Shown in pieces: positions 1 to 4,381 of a DNA stretch of 5,400 bases (its first letter is position 1; each line of letters begins with the position of its first letter). The notes beneath the pieces are model-generated. The model worked only from the letters and a program-made list of their open reading frames with translations. It searched no databases and was not told where the DNA came from. The stretch lies in contig LUCF01000063.1 of assembly GCA_001593845.1 (NCBI GenBank), positions 1 to 5,400 on the forward strand, read 5' to 3'. A program made the translations under genes and the position numbers. The DNA is from Candidatus Bathyarchaeota archaeon B63. GTDB lineage: Archaea > Thermoproteota > Bathyarchaeia > Bathyarchaeales > DTEX01.

Positions 1-3
1 CAT

Positions 4-40
4 TAATAAAAAATAATTTAAATGTTAATAATTTTTATTA
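4..40. repeat. AT-rich inverted repeat
   Basis: TAATAAAAA at 4-12 is the exact reverse complement of TTTTTATTA at 32-40, leaving a 19-base spacer. AATAATTT also occurs twice as a direct repeat (12-19 and 27-34). The right arm carries a run of five T, so this could be the 3' end of a gene to the left, since archaeal termination favours T-tracts. It could equally be an operator upstream of the metal ATPase. In DNA this rich in A and T such repeats arise easily by chance, so neither role is claimed firmly. Confidence 0.25.
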
Positions 41-88
41 GAATATTGGAATTTATTAGCACTTACTTAATAAGGAAGCATGACCAAA

Positions 89-95
89 TTTTAAA
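89..95 (+). promoter_or_regulatory. Candidate TATA box for the metal ATPase
   Basis: TTTTAAA follows a purine/A-rich BRE-like stretch (GACCAAA, 82-88). With the usual archaeal distance of about 26 bases, transcription would begin near 117-119, a few bases before the TTG at 125, giving an almost leaderless mRNA. CTTAATAA at 66-73 is an alternative box and would place the start near 96. The sequence around the ATPase start has no good ribosome-binding site in the correct frame, which fits leaderless translation. Confidence 0.35.
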
Positions 96-124
96 GGCGG
101 AACGTTACATGCCGGTGTCGATGC

Positions 125-2080
125 TTGCGCATAAGCCAAAAGAAGACAGAGAGATGCCCTCCCCAATGCAGTGTAGAAACATCAGGAGAGGAGAGCATCA
201 AAAAAGACAAAAGAATAATCCTCATATCCTTCTCAGCGGTCATGCTCTCCGTTGGGCTGGTCTTCGAGTTCATTCTGAAGTGGGACTTGCCCGCGGAGAT
301 CCTTTTTCTCATCACCGCTGCGGCTTCCGGCTACAGAATAGCCAGGGAAGGATTCTTCTCCCTCATATTCCGGAAGAAACTGAGCATCGACCTCCTCATA
401 ATCATCGCTGCTGTGGGCAGCTTCCTCATAGGCCACGGGGAAGAGGGGGCAGCGGTGATCTTCCTCTTTTACATCGCGGAGTCCCTTGAGGTTTATGCAG
501 CTGAGAGGGCTAGGAGGTCCATCGCTTCCCTGATGGAGCTCGCCCCAGAAGTCGCCGTCGTGAAGAGGGATGGGGAGGAAACGAAGGTCCCCGTGGATGA
601 GGTCGGCATAAATGAGGTTATCGTCGTTAGGCCTGGGGAGAAGATACCCCTAGACGGCCGGGTCATTAGGGGCGTCTCAACCGTTAACCAGGCTCCCATA
701 ACCGGGGAATCCATACCCGTGACGAAGCAGGCTGGCGATGATGTCTACGCCGGGACGATAAACAACGAGGGGTTCCTCGAGATTGAGGTGACGAGACGGT
801 CGGATGAGACTATACTCTCAAAGATCGTTAGGCTCGTTGAGGAAGCCCAGAAGATGAAGTCGCCGACTGAAAAATTCATAGATAAGTTCTCCAGGTATTA
901 CACGCCCTCAGTGATGTTCCTAGCCCTCTCCGTCGCGACGGTCCCTACATTCCTCTTCGGCTTGCCCCTCAACGAGTGGCTCTATAAGGCGTTAGTTCTC
1001 TTGGTGGTATCCTGCCCATGCGCATTGGCCATATCGACGCCCGTGGCCATGGTTTCGGGGATAACAAGCGCAGCTCGAAACGGAGTCCTAATAAAGGGCA
1101 GCATATACGTTGAGGAGGTCAGCAAGGTAAAGGTCTTCGCATTCGACAAGACCGGGACATTGACCGAGGGCAGACTGAAAGTAACCGATGTCGTATCGTT
1201 GAGGCATCCAAGGGGGGAGGTGCTGAGCATAGCGGCTTCCCTCGAGGCCCTCTCTGAGCACCCCATAGCCAAGGCGATAGTTGAGGAGGCAAAAGAGGAA
1301 GGGGTCACATTAAGAGCCGTGGAGGATTTCAGGGCGATCACGGGTAAGGGCGTGATGGGCAGAATCGGCGATCAAGTATACTTTGTGGGAAGCAGAAGAT
1401 TATTCAAGGAGTTATCCGCTGATTTCCGGGAGGAAGAGGCTTGGAAGCTCGAGAATGAGGGAAAGACCGTCGTCTTCGTTGGGGATGAAAAGGAGGTCAT
1501 CGGACTTATAGCCGTGATGGACAAGATCAGAGACTCAACAGTCGAGACGATGAATGAGCTGAGAAGAATGGGGGTAAAGACCGTGATGATCACTGGGGAT
1601 AATGAGAGGACAGCGAAGGCGATAGCGGAGAGGATAGGCATAACGGAGTACAAAGCAGAATTGCTACCGGAGGACAAGCTGAACATAATAGAGGAGCTCT
1701 CAGAGAGGTATGAACGCGTCGCCATGGTCGGGGACGGCGTTAATGACGCCCCGGCTTTGGCAAGGGCCAGCGTGGGCATAGCGATGGGAGCGATCGGCAG
1801 CGACGTCTCCTTGGAGACGGCTGATATCGCGTTGATGCAGGATGACCTCTCTAAGCTGCCGTACCTGATCGAGCTGAGCAAGAGGACGCTTGAGATAGTT
1901 AAGGAGAACGTCCTGGCATCCATACTGATAAAGGGGGGCTTCGCGGTTCTAGCCTTCCCCGGGCTTGTGACCCTCTGGCTCGCAGTGGCGATAGGAGACA
2001 TGGGGTTATCATTGGCCGTTATACTCAATGCTATGCGCTTATCATTCATAAGGGCCCGAACCACGGAACCGCGTAGCTAG
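125..2080 (+). CDS. P1B-2-type heavy-metal (Zn2+/Cd2+/Pb2+) exporting P-type ATPase, HMA-less
   Basis: This is a complete ion pump of 651 residues that would export soft divalent metals across the cytoplasmic membrane using ATP. About eight membrane segments are visible: two at 31-51 and 55-73, a pair at 86-123, a pair near 260-312, and two at the C-terminus (about 596-640). Key motifs are the actuator TGES (193-196), CPC(x4)SxP in the membrane (C297, C299, P306), phosphorylation site DKTGT (Asp341), nucleotide-binding His-Pro (379-380), TGDN (490-493) and hinge GDGVND (536-541). Lys603 in the seventh segment and Asp625-Met-Gly in the eighth are the P1B-2 signature, shared with E. coli ZntA, and distinguish it from the copper pumps. 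There is no N-terminal HMA domain; a short CPPQC pair (Cys11, Cys15) may bind metal instead. The start is uncertain: TTG 125 is the only usable in-frame start ahead of the first membrane segment, and the next ATG (242) falls inside that segment. Confidence 0.93.
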   Translation: MRISQKKTERCPPQCSVETSGEESIKKDKRIILISFSAVMLSVGLVFEFILKWDLPAEILFLITAAASGYRIAREGFFSLIFRKKLSIDLLIIIAAVGSFLIGHGEEGAAVIFLFYIAESLEVYAAERARRSIASLMELAPEVAVVKRDGEETKVPVDEVGINEVIVVRPGEKIPLDGRVIRGVSTVNQAPITGESIPVTKQAGDDVYAGTINNEGFLEIEVTRRSDETILSKIVRLVEEAQKMKSPTEKFIDKFSRYYTPSVMFLALSVATVPTFLFGLPLNEWLYKALVLLVVSCPCALAISTPVAMVSGITSAARNGVLIKGSIYVEEVSKVKVFAFDKTGTLTEGRLKVTDVVSLRHPRGEVLSIAASLEALSEHPIAKAIVEEAKEEGVTLRAVEDFRAITGKGVMGRIGDQVYFVGSRRLFKELSADFREEEAWKLENEGKTVVFVGDEKEVIGLIAVMDKIRDSTVETMNELRRMGVKTVMITGDNERTAKAIAERIGITEYKAELLPEDKLNIIEELSERYERVAMVGDGVNDAPALARASVGIAMGAIGSDVSLETADIALMQDDLSKLPYLIELSKRTLEIVKENVLASILIKGGFAVLAFPGLVTLWLAVAIGDMGLSLAVILNAMRLSFIRARTTEPRS

Positions 2081-2093
2081 AGGGGATGAGGTG

Positions 2094-2264
2094 ATGCTTT
2101 ACTGGTTCTATCCCGGCACGGGATTAGCGGCGGCCCTTGGCCTAGTTCTATTTAAGACTAAGGAGGCCTCTGAGGAGGGAAGGCCGCTGCCCCTCAGCTT
2201 CTCCGTCGGCTGGTGGGTGCTGGATGCGGCTTGGAAGCATGAGGCCGGGGCGTGGAAGTTTTAA
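2094..2264 (+). CDS. Hypothetical tryptophan-rich single-span membrane microprotein (56 aa)
   Basis: I do not recognise this family. A 56-residue frame starts 13 bases after the ATPase stop. GAGGGG (2080-2085) lies 8 bases before ATG 2094, and an in-frame GTG sits directly before the ATG. It begins MLYWFYPGTG, then has an uncharged Ala/Leu/Gly-rich stretch to residue 20 ending in Lys-Thr-Lys: one predicted membrane span with the positive side following it. A charged linker (EASEEGR) leads to a second hydrophobic part, SFSVGWWVLDAAW, that could lie on the membrane surface or form a second short helix. Five of 56 residues are tryptophan (4, 40, 41, 47, 54). Spacing and direction suggest cotranscription with the ATPase, so a pump-associated subunit or regulator is an inference, similar in layout to KdpF in the Kdp pump but with no claimed homology. 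It could also be a chance frame. Confidence 0.5.
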   Translation: MLYWFYPGTGLAAALGLVLFKTKEASEEGRPLPLSFSVGWWVLDAAWKHEAGAWKF

Positions 2265-2288
2265 CGCTTAATAGCTTAAGCGCTTAAA
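2265..2288. repeat. Three tandem 8-bp repeats upstream of a TATA box
   Basis: CGCTTAAT, AGCTTAAG and CGCTTAAA stand head to tail immediately after the microprotein stop codon. The junction of units two and three creates a perfect 12-bp palindrome, TTAAGCGCTTAA (2276-2287). TAAGCG occurs again, inverted, at 2301-2306 on the far side of the TATA box. The position just upstream of the promoter suggests binding sites for an activator or repressor; that role is inferred. Confidence 0.5.
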
Positions 2289-2296
2289 TCAATATC

Positions 2297-2303
2297 TTTA
2301 TAA
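2297..2303 (+). promoter_or_regulatory. Archaeal TATA box for the ribbon-helix-helix gene
   Basis: TTTATAA matches the archaeal TATA consensus and lies in the AT-rich gap after the microprotein. With about 26 bases from the box centre, transcription should begin near 2326, leaving a leader of roughly 130 nt before the ribbon-helix-helix gene. This is the most convincing promoter in the window. Confidence 0.65.
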
Positions 2304-2308
2304 GCGAC

Positions 2309-2334
2309 TATGCGCATAATATTATATGCGCATA
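2309..2334. promoter_or_regulatory. Twin palindromic operator TATGCGCATA
   Basis: The perfect 10-bp palindrome TATGCGCATA occurs at 2309-2318 and again at 2325-2334, separated by ATATTA, with centres 16 bp apart. The first copy lies between the TATA box and the expected transcription start; the second covers the expected start. A protein bound here would block RNA polymerase. Ribbon-helix-helix proteins bind short palindromes as cooperating dimers and often repress their own genes, so the product of the next gene is the natural candidate. The repeat is seen directly; the operator role and its binder are inferred. Confidence 0.6.
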
Positions 2335-2447
2335 AACAGATGAGACAGATGATAACAAATACTAGGAGAATACCGGGCATCTGGCAATTCGCTTATTGGA
2401 GAAACATCTAGCACGTGCGAATCGTGTAAAGCTCAAGAATGTTTGGT

Positions 2448-2466
2448 GATTCGGATGGGTCGAATC
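2448..2466 (+). promoter_or_regulatory. Small hairpin enclosing the ribbon-helix-helix start codon
   Basis: GATTCG (2448-2453) and CGAATC (2461-2466) form a 6-bp stem with a 7-base loop that contains the start codon at 2455-2457. The left arm includes the last three bases of the ribosome-binding site GGTGAT (2445-2450). In RNA this could reduce translation. Another CGAATC at 2418-2423 could compete for the same left arm. The stem is short, and its stability at high temperature is doubtful. Confidence 0.3.
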
Positions 2467-2595
2467 TGCGTGGACATCCCGGATGATCTGGAGAGGAAGC
2501 TCAGATTAAAGGTTATCGAGAGATTCGGCGGGAAGAAGGGCGACCTATCCAAGGCCGTTGAGGAGGCAATAAGAGGATGGGTCGCCGAGGATTAA
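2455..2595 (+). CDS. Ribbon-helix-helix (CopG/Arc-type) DNA-binding protein (46 aa)
   Basis: This small dimeric DNA-binding protein probably acts as a transcription repressor. It begins MGRICVDIPDDLERKL. Residues 3-8 form the beta strand that pairs in the dimer and reads the DNA groove; residues 9-24 form helix 1. The turn GGKKGDLS (25-32) leads to helix 2 (about 30-43), ending in Gly-Trp. This layout is common among short ribbon-helix-helix proteins of hyperthermophilic archaea, some of which are VapB-type antitoxins. No PIN-domain toxin follows, so an orphan regulator is more likely than an antitoxin here. ATG 2455 has GGTGAT 4 bases upstream; an in-frame GTG at 2446 overlaps that site and is less likely. 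The promoter at 2297 and twin palindromes at 2309-2334 suggest self-repression. It is too short to be NikR and has no metal- or ligand-binding domain. Confidence 0.8.
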   Translation: MGRICVDIPDDLERKLRLKVIERFGGKKGDLSKAVEEAIRGWVAED

Positions 2596-2599
2596 TAGG

Positions 2600-2733
2600 C
2601 ATATGAGGAGCGAAGCCGGTGCGTTCCAAGAAGCCCAAGAAGCGCCGCGAGGTCAAGGCGGCGAAGCAGAGGAAAAGGAAGTTCAAGAGAAGGAGAAGAT
2701 GAGTGAAACTGAAGGGCGACTCCTCCTCATATG
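2600..2733. repeat. Perfect 11-bp inverted repeat enclosing the basic-peptide ORF
   Basis: CATATGAGGAG (2600-2610) and its exact complement CTCCTCATATG (2723-2733) are 112 bases apart. The left arm contains the GAGGAG ribosome-binding site of the basic peptide, and the right arm therefore carries an anti-Shine-Dalgarno-like CTCCTC. In the mRNA the two arms could pair and hide the ribosome-binding site. No target-site duplication is visible outside the arms, so there is no support for a transposed element. Confidence 0.65.
2619..2702 (+). CDS. Possible 27-residue extremely basic peptide
   Basis: A GTG-initiated frame encodes a peptide beginning MRSKKPKKRREV and ending KRKFKRRRR, with 18 of 27 residues Lys or Arg. 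The start is nearly forced: an in-frame TGA lies at 2604-2606, and GTG 2619 is the only start codon before the basic stretch, with GAGGAG at 2605-2610, 8 bases upstream. Most third codon positions are G or C, as in neighbouring genes, which favours this frame over the overlapping acidic one (2603-2740, 45 codons). It follows the ribbon-helix-helix stop by 23 bases and is probably cotranscribed. The composition suggests RNA binding, as in ribosomal peptides such as L41e (about 25 residues), but the characteristic L41e sequence is not present, so no family is assigned. A low-complexity chance frame remains possible. Confidence 0.4.
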   Translation: MRSKKPKKRREVKAAKQRKRKFKRRRR

Positions 2734-2757
2734 TGCTTAAAGGCCAATCGTAGAAGA

Positions 2758-2793
2758 GGAGCAGGGTTCTGATCTGATGGTCTAACCTTCTCC
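2758..2793 (+). other. Imperfect RNA hairpin between the basic peptide and transcription factor B
   Basis: GGAGCAGGGTT (2758-2768) can pair with AACCTTCTCC (2784-2793), with one C-T mismatch, one bulged G and a 15-base loop. It lies in the 178-base gap before the transcription factor B gene. T-rich sequence follows only further on (2802-2820). It may mark the 3' end of the upstream transcript or be a 5' leader element, but archaeal terminators do not need hairpins. I see no clear TATA box or RNA gene in the rest of this gap. Confidence 0.3.
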
Positions 2794-2880
2794 GACATGA
2801 TGCTTTCAATTATCTTTCGAAGTAAAGGAGATCAGGGCGTATCCGGTGAGATTCCCGGGGCTGTATGGTAAAGGAGAAAC

Positions 2881-3843
2881 ATGGTGGTACTGAATATGCA
2901 GAGTCTAAGTCTGAGGCAATGGGGCTTATGTCCGGAGTGCGGCAGCCCGGGGCTTGTGACGGATGAGTGGACCGGCGAGGTCATCTGTAGCAAGTGCGGA
3001 TTGGTCATCTTGGATGAGGTGCTTAATCTCACCCCTGAGTGGCGAGCATTCACTCCGGAGGAGAGACGCTCCAGGCGGAGGGTCGGAGCCCCCATAGATT
3101 ATTCCCGTTTCGATAAGGGCCTATCAACGATCATACGGATCAACCGTGACACCTCGGGTCGTCCCCTCCCAGCCGAGATGAGGAGGCGGATGTGGCGCAT
3201 AAGGAAGACGCATATCCGGTCCAGAATGCAGGCCCCAAATATTCGAAACTTAATGAAGGCCATGAGTGAACTTGAAATGCTCTCCGAGAGGCTTCATATA
3301 CCATCCTTCATTCAGGAGATGGCGGCGGTGATCTACCGTAAGGCATTGAACGCGAATCTCATCCAAGGCCGAAGCATAGCCGCCGTCGTCGCCGCGGCTC
3401 TGTATGCTGCCTGCCGATTCACTAAGATGTCGAGGACCCTCAAGGAGATTGCGGAGTCAAGCGTCAGAAGTAAGAAGGAGATCTCGAGGTGCTACTTCCT
3501 GCTTATACGTGAGCTGGGAATGAAGATGCCCTTCGCTGATCCGTTGAACCACATCTCTAGGATCGCGGAGAAGGTCAACATCTCAGGGGAGGCTCTGAGC
3601 CTAGCCGTGAAGATCCTCCGCGAGGCTAAACGTAAGCGAATAACGACGGGTAAAGACCCAGTGGGGATCGCCGCTACTGTGCTCTATATCGCCTGTCAGC
3701 TACGGGGTGAGAAGATGACCCAGATGGACATCGCGGCCGCGGCGGGCGTAACTGAGGTGACGATCAGGAATAGGAAGAAGGAACTGATGGAGAGACTCGG
3801 CCTTAGCTCCGAAAGCCTCCCCTCTCGGTCATCGCCTTCTTGA
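2881..3843 (+). CDS. tfb: Transcription initiation factor B (archaeal TFIIB homologue)
   Basis: This is the general transcription factor that binds TBP and the BRE next to the TATA box and recruits RNA polymerase; the gene is complete at 320 residues. The N-terminal zinc ribbon has Cys17, Cys20, Cys36 and Cys39 (CPEC and CSKC). The B-reader/linker follows, with EWRAF (53-57) and the conserved RVGAP (67-71) and DKGLSTII (78-85). Two cyclin-like repeats occupy about 121-208 and 221-306. The second ends in a helix-turn-helix (about 279-306, TQMDIAAAAGVTEVTIRNR), which in this family reads the BRE. A short serine-rich tail, SSESLPSRSSPS, extends beyond the fold. ATG 2881 is chosen because AAGGAG (2871-2876) sits 4 bases upstream; ATG 2896 is an alternative. 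Length and all domains match a normal functional TFB. Many archaea carry several paralogues, and which one this is cannot be told here. It is not obviously in an operon with its neighbours. Confidence 0.97.
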   Translation: MVVLNMQSLSLRQWGLCPECGSPGLVTDEWTGEVICSKCGLVILDEVLNLTPEWRAFTPEERRSRRRVGAPIDYSRFDKGLSTIIRINRDTSGRPLPAEMRRRMWRIRKTHIRSRMQAPNIRNLMKAMSELEMLSERLHIPSFIQEMAAVIYRKALNANLIQGRSIAAVVAAALYAACRFTKMSRTLKEIAESSVRSKKEISRCYFLLIRELGMKMPFADPLNHISRIAEKVNISGEALSLAVKILREAKRKRITTGKDPVGIAATVLYIACQLRGEKMTQMDIAAAAGVTEVTIRNRKKELMERLGLSSESLPSRSSPS

Positions 3844-3877
3844 GGAAGTTATCCGCCTCCAATCTTGCGGGGTTCTC

Positions 3878-3908
3878 ACGGTGGCTGAGAATCATCTTCA
3901 GCCGTTGT
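3878..3908 (+). other. 11-bp RNA hairpin downstream of transcription factor B
   Basis: ACGGTGGCTGA (3878-3888) can pair with TCAGCCGTTGT (3898-3908) through eleven consecutive pairs, three of them G-U, around a 9-base loop. Because of the G-U pairs the structure is stable only in RNA of the + strand, so it would sit in the 3' untranslated region of the tfb mRNA about 35 bases after the stop. It could stabilise the 3' end or be a processing site. No T-tract follows it directly. The rest of the 3844-4058 gap shows only the promoter-like element before gatC. Confidence 0.35.
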
Positions 3909-4004
3909 CTAAGACTCGAATGAAAAGAGATGGTCATTATGGGGTTTTCTCCAGCCTGGTTTCCTAGCAGATACAAACTAAAATGAGGAGAAGCCCGCAG
4001 TAGA

Positions 4005-4012
4005 TTATTTAT
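4005..4012 (+). promoter_or_regulatory. Candidate TATA-like element for gatCA
   Basis: TTATTTAT lies about 47 bases upstream of the chosen gatC start. It would place the transcription start near 4035, giving a leader of about 25 nt that contains the ribosome-binding site at 4049-4055. The match to the TATA consensus is moderate and no convincing BRE precedes it. Confidence 0.35.
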
Positions 4013-4048
4013 GTCGGGTCTCCATCTTGAATCCTTAATGGGCCCCTT

Positions 4049-4055
4049 GGGGAGG
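4049..4055 (+). promoter_or_regulatory. Ribosome-binding site deciding the gatC start
   Basis: GGGGAGG lies 3 bases before ATG 4059. This favours ATG 4059 over the in-frame ATGs at 4011 and 4038, which have no such site and would add N-terminal residues unlike GatC proteins. Confidence 0.7.
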
Positions 4056-4058
4056 AAC

Positions 4059-4355
4059 ATGGGGAAGGATCGTAGGGTATTGATTGAAGAGGTTCGGCAT
4101 ATCGCGGAGCTAGCGCATATAGAGCTCACCGAGGAAGAGGAGGCGATCTTCACCGAGCAGTTCAACAGGATTCTCGAGTACTTCAGCAAGATCGATGAGG
4201 TTGACACTGAGGGTGTGCCCCCCACATATCATGTGCTAGACCTTGTCAATGTCTACAGGGATGATGAAGTCGAAGAGTCCTTAGGCGGGGATGAGCCTCT
4301 TAGAAACGCGCCTAAAAGGGAGGGCAGGTTCTTCAGGTCCCCCAGAATCGTATAG
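4059..4355 (+). CDS. gatC: Asp-tRNA(Asn)/Glu-tRNA(Gln) amidotransferase subunit C
   Basis: GatC is the small subunit of the GatCAB complex in the cytoplasm. It wraps around and joins the amidase GatA and the kinase-like GatB, which together convert misacylated Asp-tRNA(Asn) (and in bacteria Glu-tRNA(Gln)) to the amidated form. In archaea GatCAB mainly serves asparagine, because GatDE serves glutamine. From ATG 4059 the product has 98 residues, the normal size. It shows the N-terminal helix EEVRHIAELAHIELTEEEE, then an amphipathic helix with FNRILEYFSKIDEVDTEGV, the PTYHVLDL segment and the C-terminal NAPKREGRFFRSPRIV, all typical of the family. The longer frame from ATG 4011 adds 16 residues without family character. 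gatA follows 26 bases later, so the two are surely cotranscribed. Confidence 0.95.
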   Translation: MGKDRRVLIEEVRHIAELAHIELTEEEEAIFTEQFNRILEYFSKIDEVDTEGVPPTYHVLDLVNVYRDDEVEESLGGDEPLRNAPKREGRFFRSPRIV

Positions 4356-4381
4356 AGCGAAGATGCGGAGGACGATGCATA

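Noticed and set aside
22..489. 155-codon + strand frame overlapping the start of the ATPase
   Set aside because: Its first part is AT-rich intergenic DNA and its later part is an out-of-frame reading of ATPase membrane segments (many His, Arg, Pro). The ATPase frame carries all the family motifs.
1372..2064. 230-codon minus-strand frame
   Set aside because: It is the antisense shadow of the ATPase catalytic domain, very Ser/Ile/Thr-rich, with no recognisable motif.
2603..2740. 45-codon + strand frame from ATG 2603 overlapping the basic peptide
   Set aside because: Glu/Gln-rich low-complexity reading with poorer third-position pattern and no ribosome-binding site at its ATG, which lies inside the inverted-repeat arm. 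It cannot be fully excluded.
2513..2809. 98-codon minus-strand frame with a Leu/Phe-rich stretch
   Set aside because: The hydrophobic stretch is the complement of the Lys/Arg codons of the basic peptide, and the frame runs antisense to the ribbon-helix-helix gene as well.
2703..2880. tRNA or box C/D small RNA in the gap before tfb
   Set aside because: GGTTCTGATC resembles a T-arm only loosely, with no acceptor or anticodon stems. CTGA and ATGATG motifs are present but not in the C-D'-C'-D order or spacing.
3938..4225. Upstream extension of the minus-strand frame to 140 codons
   Set aside because: This part is antisense to gatC and Ser-rich, a typical shadow frame. Only the segment below 3938 was kept as a weak finding.
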